From: Saposhnikovia divaricata
Lineage: Eukaryota; Streptophyta; Magnoliopsida; Apiales; Apiaceae
Direction of reading: 5' to 3'
Assembly: GCA_036435485.1 (NCBI GenBank)
Contig: CM071599.1
Coordinates: 12,798,803-12,862,802, forward strand
Length of the DNA stretch: 64,000 nt
A program made the position numbers and the translations under genes. Under the pieces are notes generated by a model. That model did no database searches and was not told the origin of the DNA. It worked only from the letters and a program-made list of their open reading frames with translations. Shown here in pieces: positions 34,701 to 45,425 of this stretch (position 1 is its first letter; each line of letters begins with the position of its first letter).

Positions 34701-37538
34701 CCACTCCGGGTACTTGACCTCGCAGATAATATCTGCCTTGAGTAGTTTATCCACCTCCTCGTCTATAGCCTTTTGCCTCTCCGGGGCGAAGTTCCTCCTT
34801 TTCTGTTTCACAGGCTTCCTCCGGGGATCAACATCCAGGCTATGCATGGCGAGGGATTCCCGGAGCCCGGGCATATCAGATGGGCTCCAAGCAAAAACAT
34901 CAGCATATTCCCGGAGTAGTTGGATTAATTCTTCTCTGAAGGCAGTTTCTAGACCAGCTCCGATCTTAATTTTTCTTTCTGAGTTTCCCGGTATGAGTTC
35001 GATTGTTTCGGTTTCTACTGCAGGTTCTACCTTAGCTTGGTCTAGAAGTAGGGATGATTTTTGCACTCGGGCCTGGGAGTTGGAGGTCTGGTATTCCCGG
35101 GCCTCAGTCATATTTGATCCCTGGGACATGGCTCCGGAGATTTCAATGTTTTGTACCTCTTTCCCGGGGTTCTTGTAAGTTGAAACTCTGTGCTTCTTTC
35201 TGCTTAGATTCTTGTGGTAAGAGGAAGCTTTCCTCTTATTCTCCGGGTCGGCCTCCGCCATGACTAAGGCTTGGCCATAGCATCGGCTGGCTGTTTTTGT
35301 GTCGCCCCTTACTTCTCCGACCCCGGAGGGCGTGGGAAATTTGAACTTGAGATGTGGGGTTGAGGTTACGGCTCGGAGCTTGGTCAGGGCTGGGCGCCCC
35401 AGGATTACATTGTAGGAGGAAGGACTGTTGATCACATAGAATTTGACCATATGAACTATCTGTTTCGGGGCGGTGCCGAATTGGACGGGCAAGTAAAGGG
35501 TTCCTTGAATCGGGACCAAGTTGTGGCCGAAGCCATATAGTGGGTCTTCCCGGCACTCATTCATCCTGATGCTTCCAAGTTGCATCCTGTCCATGGTATG
35601 TTTGAATAGTATGTTGACGGAGGAGCCGTTGTCAACAAGAATTCTTTTTACCTCATTTTCGGCGATGTCCAGGGTTACGACTAGGGCTTCATTGTGGTTA
35701 GGATCTACTCCCTCAAAGTCGGCGTTACTGAAAGATATGACTTGCTCTGGGGCCGAGCTTATTATCATTACCTCATCTCCGGAGCCCGGGCTTCCCGGAG
35801 GGGAATTGGATCCTCCCAACACCACGTGCACCACATTCTTGGTCTTCTGGGCCCCGGGTCCCTCTCCTCTTTCCGTGGTTCTCCGAGCTAGATATTGGCC
35901 CATATTTCCTTTCTTAACTTGGTCTTCGATGAAAAACTTAAGGGAGACACAGCTTTCCGTCTCGTGGCCATGGGTTGCATGATAATCGCAGTGTTTGTCA
36001 CGGGGCCTATTCTCTGGGGCCGACACCAAGGGTTTGGGAGGATAAAAGAAGGGTTTGCTCCGGACTTCTTTTAATATATCGGCGCGTGGCCGGTTCAAAG
36101 GTGTCCATTCTGGTTCCGGCCTTGGTTCGGCTCTCCCCGGTCTCGGGGGTCTGGCTTCGGACTTGGCCCTGGAGGAGTGGCCTTTGTCCGGGACCGTCAG
36201 TTGATGACTTGGGATATAGTTGTACTGTTTGTTGGGCTTAAACTTCTTATCCGAGTTGTGATCATTTCTAGAGCGATCATCTTTACCTCTTCCCGAGGAG
36301 GTGCCCTGCCGGGTCATCCTCATTGCTTGTAGGACATCGGTTTCTTTGATGAACTTGGCGGCCATAGAGTAGGCTGCAGCCAGACTTTGGGGCTCTTTGT
36401 TCACCAATTCAATAACATAGCGCTCACTACGCTCCGGGTCTAGGTTCTTCCAGAATATGCTCAAGGTTTCTCTTTCGTCTAGGTTCGTGACTTGGTTTAT
36501 GGCTTCTTGGAACCGTTTCATAAATGCGGCAAGCGTTTCGTTGTCATGTTGCCTTATTGTTTCAAGGTGGCACATGTGATATTCCGGGGGTTTGTTAGCT
36601 CGGAACCTTCAGAGAAAGGCTTCCCGGAACTCCTTCCAGCTGTGTACGCTCCGGGAAGGGATCCGGCTGAACCATCTCTGAGCTGCTCCCTTTAGGGTGG
36701 AAGCGAAGAACCTGCACTTGGTTAGGTCATTGTAGAAGTATATCTGGGCTATTTGCTCAAAGTAGTTGAGGTGTTCTTCTGGGTCCTCCAGCCCATTAAA
36801 GGAGTCAAAGTTGTAGTGCTTGAGGTTCTTTTGCCGGGGTATGGCTTCAAGGGAATGGCTGAAAGGGGTGAGTGTGTCTTGGATCTCAAACCCGGAGTCA
36901 CTGTTGACTTTCCTCTGTAGCTCATGGATCATTTACACCAGGTTGTTTGGATTTTCTTCATCATCTGAGATAATCTCCGGGCTTACCTCCCTCCGGGTTC
37001 TTTTGGATTTGGATTTCCTCATCCTTTCTTCTTCCTCTTGGAGCCTCTTCTGGATTCTGAGCTCCAACTTAGCCTGTTCCTCCTGCCTTATTCTTTCCCG
37101 GAGCATTTATAGTCTCTTGATTTTATCGGCTTCATCATTTTTGTCCCTACTCCGAACCTCCTGGTCCTTTCTGTTTCCCTTGCCCCGGTTTCCAAGGCGG
37201 TCAAAGACCGAGGCCCGGGAATGATGGGAGTGGGCTGATTCCCCGGAATTTTCCGCTTGCACAGGTTCAGGTTCCGGGAAGGGACGGTTCCTATAATTTC
37301 GGATTGCCTGGGCTAGCTCCTCGGGTGTCAGGTTTTCCATTTGCGCGGAGTCCAGGGGCACATCTGTATACTTGTACCGGTTCACCTCAACGGTTACCCG
37401 AGCGTCGTTTGGCCCAATTCCGAGCCTCTCTTGGATTGGGATCTGGACAGGTGGGACTTGCTCCGGGATAGTTATTAGGGGTTCGTCTCTAGTTGCACTG
37501 GGTGCCTGGCGCTGGGCAGAGGTGGTTTTTCGGGGCAT
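31782..37538 (-). pseudogene. Tat gag-pol polyprotein with three stops in gag
   Basis: One reading frame of 1919 codons from ATG 37538 to the stop at 31782, broken only at 37107-37109 (TAA), 36933-36935 (TAA) and 36609-36611 (TGA). Gag includes LKHYNFDSFNGLEDPEEHLN and a CX2HX4HX4C knuckle (CDYHATHGHETESC). Downstream of the last stop 1597 codons are open: protease VDNGSSVNILF (about residues 314-324 from the ATG at 36575), reverse transcriptase with YVDD (about 740), RNase H, a second RNase H with LHVDGSSTADRSGAG, and integrase with a zinc domain, WGIDIVGPFP and VSDNGPQF. Pol appears intact. Confidence 0.9.
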
Positions 37539-37611
37539 GGTTATGGTTCTGAGCGGCTCGGGCTTCTCTATTTTGTCTGTTTAGTTCGGGGTTCTTTGGT
37601 TCGGAGGTTCG

Positions 37612-37631
37612 TCCCCTCCTTCTAGCGCCAA
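37612..37631 (-). promoter_or_regulatory. Primer-binding site of the Tat element
   Basis: TTGGCGCTAGAAGGAGGGG on the minus strand follows the 5' LTR directly. It is not the initiator-Met type used by the other LTR elements here. The matching tRNA was not identified. Confidence 0.75.
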
Positions 37632-38357
37632 TGATAACTCCGAATCTTGATCGTGTCCTTCCTCACCAACTCCTGTCTCGGAAGTGGTGTAGCTGCTGTG
37701 GGGTGTCTGCAAAACAACACCGGAGGGGGGGTTTGGCCCCGAGGTGCCTCCGGCGTGAGAATAAGAGTTGGCTTTGGAAGATAATAATCAAGCAGAGTAT
37801 CGAAGAGTAATAAATGCGTGCAGGTGTGTAATAATGGCTAACCCCTAAACCCTATTCCCTAGGGGTATTTATAGCCCTAGGCCTAGGGTTTAGGGGTAGG
37901 TTACCTTTACCCCTGATCGTCGGATCTGGGGGACAAGCCGCTGAATTCCCCTAGGCCTAGGGTTTAGGGGTAGGTTACCTTTACCCCTGATCGTCGGATC
38001 TGGGGGACAAGCCGCTGAATTCCCGGGATGTTGGACACATGTCCCTGTTTGGGGGGACCGTAGACTGGAGTGTGGTCGTGTTGTCGTGGGCATGATTTGG
38101 CACGTGCTTTTCCTTATCGTTTAGTGTCAGTCAGCGCCAGGTGTAGGGATGTCAGCTGAGGTGGGGTGCCACGTACGTTGAGTGTCACCAATCTGGGGTC
38201 CCCTAGTCTGGGGTGGGGACCATGCCACGTGGTGGTGGCCCCGGACCCGGGGTCCACTACTCTGGGCTGGGCCGTTCTTATTCTCATGAGATGACTTGTT
38301 TATTGTTTTGGGCTCCTTGTTGGGCCTAATTGGGCCTGGGCTATTTATAGCCTATCA
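37632..38357 (-). repeat. 5' LTR of the Tat element
   Basis: 726 bp, identical to the left LTR apart from a 74-bp tandem duplication (37875-38022) and two transitions noted by eye. Confidence 0.92.
37875..38022. repeat. 74-bp tandem duplication in one Tat LTR
   Basis: Two copies of 74 bp starting CCCTAGGCCTAGG. The other LTR has one. As reverse transcription copies both LTRs from one template, the duplication arose after insertion. Confidence 0.9.
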
Positions 38358-38369
38358 TATATATATATA

Positions 38370-38790
38370 TTTCAAAAAACTGGTCGAAAATCACAACTGA
38401 AAACTGTAAGTTGCAACTTCCAGTTTTCAGTTTTCGATTGCATATGAGGTTGTATAGCAACCTCATATGCATATATAGATTTCATATGCAACTTTTGCAA
38501 CTTTTGTAACTTCCAGTTTTCAGTTGCAACTTTTGCAACCTCATTTGCAACTTCCAGTTCAGTTGCAACTTTTGCAACCTCATTTGTTCAGTTGCAACTT
38601 TTGCAACTTCCAATTTTCAGTTGCAACCTCATTCGCAACTTCCAGTTTTCAGTTACAACTTCCAGTTTTCAGTTGTAACTTTTACAACCTCATTTGTTCA
38701 GTTGCAACTCACACGGCTAGTGCCGCCCTGAATTTACAAATGAGGTTGCAGAGGTTGCAAAGGTTGCAAAACGTATTTTTCAAAAAGAAT
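38370..38790. repeat. MITE-related region of TTGCAACTTCCAGTTTTCAG repeats
   Basis: The left edge TTTCAAAAAACTGGTCGAAA is the terminal repeat of the 174-bp MITE at 11736. It is followed by about 12 imperfect TTGCAACTT / CCAGTTTTCAG units. No right-hand inverted end was found, so this is a truncated or expanded relative. Confidence 0.6.
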
Positions 38791-39104
38791 TTTAAAGAAA
38801 GGTATTTTTTATAAATAGTTTTAAAAATAGTAGTATTTTTAAAAAAAATAATTTGAAAGACGGGTATTTTCGAGATTATACCCTTTTTTTTTTAACTTAT
38901 ACATTGGTCAACTGCAAGTAACCCATAAAGTAAAGCAAGCACCAAGTACCAAGCACCAAGCACCAAGCACCTACTCTTCCTGAGTACCATACCTTCCTCT
39001 CAAAACTCAGAAAGTCAAATCTACGTAAATAGTTTTCAATGCATTTACCATGCCGTTCGAGTATGAGGAAATCTGCTATTGCCAAATGTAGTAGCCAACC
39101 AAAA
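38791..39104 (+). promoter_or_regulatory. Upstream region of NLR-3
   Basis: AT-rich promoter-side sequence with a 7-bp GCACCAA-type tandem repeat at about 38935-38971. Similarity to the leader of NLR-2 begins near 38970. No clear TATA box can be assigned. An upstream ATG at 39039 is in frame with the gene. Confidence 0.5.
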
Positions 39105-41882
39105 ATGGATACTCTATTCGATCACATGTTAGTAGAAGTGAATAGGCTTCTTGAATATCCAGATTGGCTTCCTATAGAACGTTCGCAAATAAATTTTTAT
39201 TTGCAAAAGCTGGCACACTTCTTGAAAGAATGTCGAAGCTTGACAATCAGAGATAAGGGTTATTTATCTGAGTTGGTAAGTGATCCAACACTAAGTAATC
39301 TTGTTACTAAGATACTTAAGCATAAGAGTGGGAGTACAAGTGCTGATTTTTTAGTTAATGCTCCTCCGGAGCTTGCCCATGTCGGAAATCGACTAGCATT
39401 TCAAGTGGCTTTGATGGTTAAATCAACGATTCATGATTCTAGGAAGGTGGTAAAATCTTTTTTGAAACTTTCTGAATCTTTCGATTTTAATTATCCTCTG
39501 CATCTTGAGCATCGTGACTTTGTTGGAGATGACCTACTTTTAGAGTCTGGGAGGTTTAAAAAAAGAGCGAGGGCCGCGAGGCGCTTGGATGTTCCCTCGG
39601 ATTTTACCAAGGCCCAAAATGAGTATTTGTCCCCAGACTTCCCTTCATGGTTTAATTCTGACAAAAGCAATTTTATAGAACAGGAGGGGGAAGTTTTCAT
39701 TGGATTCCAAGCAGAGGAAACTAATTTACTCCAACAACTTGCTTCGATCACTAAAAAGCAGCTTCAAGTTATCTCCATCGTAGGTATGGCTGGACTTGGT
39801 AAAACTACATTAGCTAAAAGACTTTATAATCATCCCTATCTAGTATCTTACTTTTATATTCGATCATGGATAACTTTTACTCAAAATTATCAAAAAAGGG
39901 ATTTATTGCTTGCCATTTTAAAGTCTGTCATTGAGATTACTGATGAAGTTTGTAGGATGAGTGATATTATGTTAGCCCATGCCTTGTACCGTGCTTTAAA
40001 GGGTCAGAGATACCTGATTGTAATTGATGATGTATGGAGCAGCGAGGCATGGGATGATTTTAAAAGCTGTTTTCCTGATGACAACAACGGGAGTAAAATT
40101 ATGCTGACAACCCGACTCAAAGACGTTGCTCTGCATGCACAATCTGATGGGAGTCCACTTTGTTTGCGTTTCCTTACGGAAGAGGAAAGTTTTGATTTGT
40201 TTAGAATTAAAACTTTCAAAGATGGACATTTGTTTGGCAATATGAGTTTGGCTGGAATTGGAAAGAGTATTACAAAAAAATGTTGTGGTCTGCCTCTTGC
40301 AATTGTTGTGATTGCTGGAATACTAAAAAACAATTTGGAGGTAGATTGGTGGGCTTCGGTTGAAGAAAGTGTAGGTTCTTACATTATACCTGATAAAAAT
40401 CAATACATGGACACACTAGCATTGAGTTATAACCACCTGCCTCCACACTTGAGACATTGTTTTCTCTCTTTTGGAGCATTTCCAGAAGATCATGACATCC
40501 CAGTACGTAAGTTGCTTTGGTTATGGGTTGCAGAGGGATTCATACATCAGGATGGCACAAAAAAGAACTTGGAGGATGTTGCAGAGCAATACTTGAGGGG
40601 TCTTATACAGAGAAGCCTAGTTGTTGTAGGTAAAAAAGGGTCAGATGGTGCAATGAAAACATGCCGTATTCATGACCTTTTGCGCGATTTGTGCCTAAGA
40701 AAAGCCGAGGAAGAGAATTTTCCAACAAATTTTTACAAGCACAATAAACATTCTTATTCATGTTCTCATTCTTCAACAAATCCGTCTACAAAATCCCAAC
40801 TTTTGCTCAACACTAATTTCCTTACTATTATTCCATCCAAGTGTTCTTGTTATTCTTTTGAAGTATCCCAGTTATTCTTTAAGGATGTATCAATTACATG
40901 GGATACTTCTCAACTTGTTAGGGCTTTGGATTTATCCTCCATAGAATTGTTTGTATTTCCTAGTGAATTGTTGCAACTAGTACACTTGAGGTACTTAGAA
41001 CTTCGGTTTAGGTCTGGTAACCCTCCGGAATCTATATCAGAACTTAGAGAACTCCAAACCCTTATCATGTCATCAAGGATGAAAATGGATGTTCCTATGA
41101 ATATGTGGAAGATGATAAACTTGAGGCATCTGTGTATCAGATCAGGGGAAAATCTTGTAGCTATTTCTAATGTTGAACAGGAGTACGACTTACTAGAAGA
41201 TTTGCACACCATGTCACTAGTGAGCCCTGCTAGGCCATGTCAACATGTACTAGCCAGAACACGTAATCTGCAGAAGCTAGGTCTTTGTGGACCGTTGATA
41301 ACAGAGAGTGGGGATTTGGGATGTCCTGATCTAGGCCTCTTAATGCACCTTGAAACATTGAAGTTGTTAAATACAACAATTCCTATGTGCAAAGCCGGAA
41401 GATTAAGCACTTCGATTATATTTCCGGAAAGTCTTAAAAAACTTACCTTGAGAAACACTTATTTGGACTGGAAGGAAGCTTGGGTCTTTGTAATGATGCC
41501 TAACCTTGAAGTTCTAAAGTTGAAATTTCATGCCTTTGTCGGTGAAGAGTGGGAAACAAGTCCGGAGGCATTTCTTCGCCTCAAATATCTGAAACTTGAT
41601 GAGCTAGATATTGTGACATGGATAACATCTCGTAATCACTTTCCATTGCTTCAGCACTTACAGGTGTACAGATGCCCATGTCTGATGGAGATTCCGGAAG
41701 ACTTTGGTAACATATGCACACTCGAGTGGATTGAGTTAAGTGGTTGTAGTGATGCTGCAAGAAATTCTGCAAGGGATATTCAAAAAGAGCAGGAAAGCAA
41801 TGGCAATGACGGACTTAAGATACTTCTCAATCCTGGACCAACTAAACCAATGCACAGAAATGCAGGCAGGTCAGGTTACTGA
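39105..41882 (+). CDS. CC-NB-ARC-LRR immune receptor, copy NLR-3
   Basis: Full-length intronless CNL of 925 residues. Motifs: P-loop GMAGLGKTT (227-235), kinase-2 LIVIDDVW (304-311), RNBS-B GSKIMLTTR, GLPLAI (395-400), RNBS-D CFLSFGAFPED, IHD in place of MHD (522-524), then LRRs. The start at 39105 is chosen because MDTLFD is shared with NLR-2; the in-frame ATG at 39039 would add 22 unconserved residues. It has a 15-residue longer N-terminal half than NLR-1, with an Arg-rich insert KKRARAARR near 152-160. Residues 1-410 differ clearly from NLR-1, the rest only at scattered sites. It is probably functional. Confidence 0.93.
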   Translation: MDTLFDHMLVEVNRLLEYPDWLPIERSQINFYLQKLAHFLKECRSLTIRDKGYLSELVSDPTLSNLVTKILKHKSGSTSADFLVNAPPELAHVGNRLAFQVALMVKSTIHDSRKVVKSFLKLSESFDFNYPLHLEHRDFVGDDLLLESGRFKKRARAARRLDVPSDFTKAQNEYLSPDFPSWFNSDKSNFIEQEGEVFIGFQAEETNLLQQLASITKKQLQVISIVGMAGLGKTTLAKRLYNHPYLVSYFYIRSWITFTQNYQKRDLLLAILKSVIEITDEVCRMSDIMLAHALYRALKGQRYLIVIDDVWSSEAWDDFKSCFPDDNNGSKIMLTTRLKDVALHAQSDGSPLCLRFLTEEESFDLFRIKTFKDGHLFGNMSLAGIGKSITKKCCGLPLAIVVIAGILKNNLEVDWWASVEESVGSYIIPDKNQYMDTLALSYNHLPPHLRHCFLSFGAFPEDHDIPVRKLLWLWVAEGFIHQDGTKKNLEDVAEQYLRGLIQRSLVVVGKKGSDGAMKTCRIHDLLRDLCLRKAEEENFPTNFYKHNKHSYSCSHSSTNPSTKSQLLLNTNFLTIIPSKCSCYSFEVSQLFFKDVSITWDTSQLVRALDLSSIELFVFPSELLQLVHLRYLELRFRSGNPPESISELRELQTLIMSSRMKMDVPMNMWKMINLRHLCIRSGENLVAISNVEQEYDLLEDLHTMSLVSPARPCQHVLARTRNLQKLGLCGPLITESGDLGCPDLGLLMHLETLKLLNTTIPMCKAGRLSTSIIFPESLKKLTLRNTYLDWKEAWVFVMMPNLEVLKLKFHAFVGEEWETSPEAFLRLKYLKLDELDIVTWITSRNHFPLLQHLQVYRCPCLMEIPEDFGNICTLEWIELSGCSDAARNSARDIQKEQESNGNDGLKILLNPGPTKPMHRNAGRSGY

Positions 41883-43213
41883 ACATATTCACTGAAGGGA
41901 ATGTGGCTGAGTTTTTTGTTAAATATTTATGTACGGAATTTTACACGTCTCTTGTCTTCTAGATGTTTGCGATTGTAATTTGCTCATTAAATAAACAATT
42001 GGGAAGTAAAAACTCTAATTTATGTTATTTCTTTTTAATTTTATGATGCTTAAGTGCGTTAAATTAACTTGCGATTCCATTGGAGCTCTACCTATGCTTA
42101 TGTTTTTGACATGCAATGCATACATTTTCTTTACCAGGTTCTCAGATGTGAGGCCTTTATCTTTCTGTACTTCTATACTTGCCAGATTTGATATATTTAA
42201 TGGCTACATAGTGCCTGCACAAAGCTGGAAGTATTGTTTGAATTGTTTGGTATCATGTATCCATGTGTTATGCAGAGATACTAAGGCAGGTCCTCTATTT
42301 TATATGAACTTCGAATATGTTGACTGCTATCATCCCTATGATCCTATATTGAGTACTTTTTCTAGGATCACAGGTCTGTATGTCCTAACTTCATGAGTCA
42401 CATTCAGGTAGAGTCTTTCTTTTTCCAGAATTCCGCATCTATGTATTTTGCTCGAGACTGAGACGGATGTCCAAGTATACAAAATAAGATATATTAAGAT
42501 GGGGAAGAAGACACAATAGCAGCAACGACAGGTTTTGCATCCAAAATGCAGAAAAGTAGGGACAAATGTACTAGTACAATTAGCTTTAGTAATGGGTACT
42601 AAGCTGTTTAGTGATCAGACTAACGGAGACAGAAGCGATGATAAAGATAAATTTTATTTACGAGTATTTGTTTTTGGTTACTCAATGCAGACTCCTTGGA
42701 AGTGAAATTGTATCAGAACTTCTAAACTGGAAATGCATCGTTATAGGGTCCCCAATAATAAGGTGCTTTCTCTTCTTTAAGAAAAATCATGTTTATGGTA
42801 TTGATGCACTAACCTGATATTGAAAAATATCAAGGAATCTATGAAATTGTGCCTTGTTGGAAATGGCAGTAGGACAACAGGAAGGAAAAATATCAAATTT
42901 AAAAAGAACTAAAAAGAACTAGGGTAACTGAGAAATGATAATATATTGCAATGCTTTATAATAGTTTGGCTTGCTTGTTCTATTTTATTAATCCTGATCT
43001 GAACTCGACATAGGGTTATCCCTAATATTGTAATCTCCTACACCATATTGTTATTGCTAAGTTGGATGCTTATGCTTAAGAAACTTGTTAATTGTTAAGG
43101 TAGAGTACACCTACATGCCGCAGAGGACTCTGTTTATGAACAATGGTTTTTCGGAAAAGTTATCCTTAAAGGTGGGTGTCTGATATGATCAGAACAATAA
43201 AGTGTCCAGATTA
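41883..43213 (+). repeat. 3' flank of NLR-3, duplicate of the NLR-1 flank
   Basis: Nearly identical to 2742-4186, including the polyadenylation signal, with a few small deletions. About 70 bases of unrelated DNA (43214-43282) separate its end from the start of NLR-4. Confidence 0.88.
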
Positions 43214-43282
43214 TCAACTTTACAAACTCACAAATGGCATACCAAAAGACTGCAATTGTCCAGAAATGCACTTACCTAGCAA

Positions 43283-44785
43283 TACATTATAACTGATAAA
43301 AATCAATACATGGACACACTAGCATTGAGTTATAACCACCTGCCTCCACACTTGAGACATTGTTTTCTCTCTTTTGGAGCATTTCCAGAAGATCAGGACA
43401 TCCCAGTACGTAAGTTGCTTTGGTTATGGGTTGCAGAGGGATTCATACATCAGGATGGCACAAAAAAGAACTTGGAGGATGTTGCAGAGCAATACTTGAG
43501 GGGTCTTATACAGAGAAGCCTAGTTGTTGTAGGTAAAAAAGGGTCGGATGGTGCAATGAAAACATGCCGTATTCATGACCTTTTGCGCGATTTGTGCCTA
43601 AGAAAAGCCGAGGAAGAGAATTTTCCAACAAATTTTTACAAGCACAATAAACATTCTTATTCATGTTCTCATTCTTCAACAAATCCGTCTACAAAATCCC
43701 AACTTTTGCTCAACACTAATTTCCTTACTATTATTCCATCCAAGTGTTCTTGTTATTCTTTTGAAGTATCCCAGTTATTCTTTAAGGATGTATCAATTAT
43801 ATGGGATACTTCTCAACTTGTTAGGGCTTTAGATTTATCCTCCATAGAATTGTTTGTATTTCCTAGTGAATTGTTGCAACTAGTACACTTGAGGTACTTA
43901 GAACTTCGGTTTAGGTCTGGTAACCCTCCGGAATCTATATCAGAACTTAGAGAACTCCAAACCCTTATCATGTCATCAAGGATGAAAATGGATGTTCCTA
44001 TGAATATGTGGAAGATGATAAACTTGAGGCATCTGTGTATCAGATCAGGGGAAAATCTTGTAGCTATTTCTAATGTTGAACAGGAGTACGACTTACTAGA
44101 AGATTTGCACACCATGTCACTAGTGAGCCCTGCTAGGCCATGTCAACATGTACTAGCCAGAACACGTAATCTGCAGAAGCTAGGTCTTTGTGGACCGTTG
44201 ATAACAGAGAGTGGGGATTTGGGATGTCCTGATCTAGGCCTCTTAATGCACCTTGAAGCACTGAAGTTGTTAAATACAACAATTCCTATGTGCAAAGCCG
44301 GAAGATTAAGCACTTCGATTATATTTCCGGAAAGTCTTAAAAAACTTACCTTGAGAAACACTTATTTGGACTGGAAGGAAGCTTGGGTCTTTGAAATGAT
44401 GCCTAACCTTGAAGTTCTAAAGTTGAAATTTCATGCCTTTGTCGGTGACGAGTGGGAAACAAGTCCGGAGGCATTTCTTCGCCTCAAATATCTGAAACTT
44501 GATGAGCTAGATATTGTGACTTGGATAACATCTCGTAACCACTTTCCATTGCTTCAGCACTTACAGGTGTACAGATGCCCATGTCTGATGGAGATTCCGG
44601 AAGACTTTGGTAACATATGCACGCTCGAGTGGATTGAGTTAAGTGGTTGTAGTGATGCTGCAAGAAATTCTGCAAGGGATATTCAAAAAGAGCAGGAAAG
44701 CAATGGCAATGACGGACTTAATATACTTCTCAATCCTGGACCAACTAAACCAATGCACAGAAATGCAGGCAGGTCAGGTTACTGA
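43283..44785 (+). pseudogene. NLR-4: 5'-truncated NLR copy (ARC2 and LRR only)
   Basis: Homology to NLR-1 starts abruptly in the NB-ARC domain (codons YIITDKNQ) and continues to the stop. It lacks the N-terminal region, P-loop, kinase-2 and GLPL. An open frame of 491 codons starts at an internal ATG, 43310, with MDTLALSYNHL. It keeps RNBS-D, the IHD motif and all LRRs without any stop. It differs from NLR-1 by only a few residues (for example GDEWE for GEEWE, NILL for KILL). It is most likely a pseudogene. A short LRR protein is possible if a promoter lies in the NLR-3 flank. Confidence 0.85.
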
Positions 44786-45190
44786 AATTCACTGAAGGGA
44801 ATGTGGCTGAGTTTTTTTTTTTTTTTTTAAATACTTATGTACGGAATTTTACACGTCTCTTGTCTTCTAGATGTTTGCGATTGTAATTTTCTCATTAAAT
44901 AAACAATTGGGAAGTAAAAACTCTCATTTATGTTATTTCTTTTTAATTTTATGATGCTTAAGTGCTTTAAATTAACTTGCGATTCCATCGGAGCTCTACC
45001 TATGCTTATGTTTTTGACATGCAATGCATACATTTTCTTTACCAGGTTCTCAGATGTGAGGCCTTTATCCTTTCTGTACTTCTATACTTGCCAGATTTGA
45101 TATATTTAATGGCTACATAGTGCCTTCACAAAGCTGGAAGTATTGTTTGAATTGTTTGGTATCATGTATCCATGTGTTATGCAGAGATAC
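44786..45190 (+). repeat. 3' flank of NLR-4, first part
   Basis: Third copy of the shared NLR flank. It is interrupted at 45190 by an LTR element and resumes at 60993. Confidence 0.88.
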
Positions 45191-45350
45191 TGTTGAAGAT
45201 ATACCTCCTCCACGTCATCAAGAGAATGTCCAGGCTGTCAAGAGTGTGTACAGCTGGACCAAATCAGTTACAAGTTTGTTACAGTTCAGTGTTTATAAAT
45301 AGTCTTTGTGTTCATTCTATTAGATATGTTAATATTCACAATGTAGTTCC

Positions 45351-45425
<75 letters not shown>

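Larger units (their letters stand above)
27305..38357 (-). mobile_element. Ty3/gypsy retrotransposon of Tat type, 11.05 kb
   Basis: LTRs 27305-27956 and 37632-38357 have target duplication TATAT at 27300-27304 and 38358-38362. The LTRs differ by two substitutions seen by eye plus a 74-bp duplication in the right one, so the insertion is recent. It reads leftwards as gag, protease, reverse transcriptase, RNase H, a second archaeal-type RNase H, integrase. After pol comes a 3.8-kb region with tandem repeats and an intact gene on the opposite strand. The second RNase H and the antisense gene are hallmarks of the Tat lineage. Its GC content is visibly higher than the surrounding DNA. Confidence 0.93.

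Noticed and set aside
34693..35982. Several antisense open frames of 90-160 codons opposite Tat pol.
   Set aside because: They mirror the GC-rich codon pattern of the real pol gene and show no domain.
39039..39104. In-frame ATG giving NLR-3 a 22-residue N-terminal extension.
   Set aside because: The extension is not conserved at NLR-1 or NLR-2, where the gene starts at the site matching 39105.
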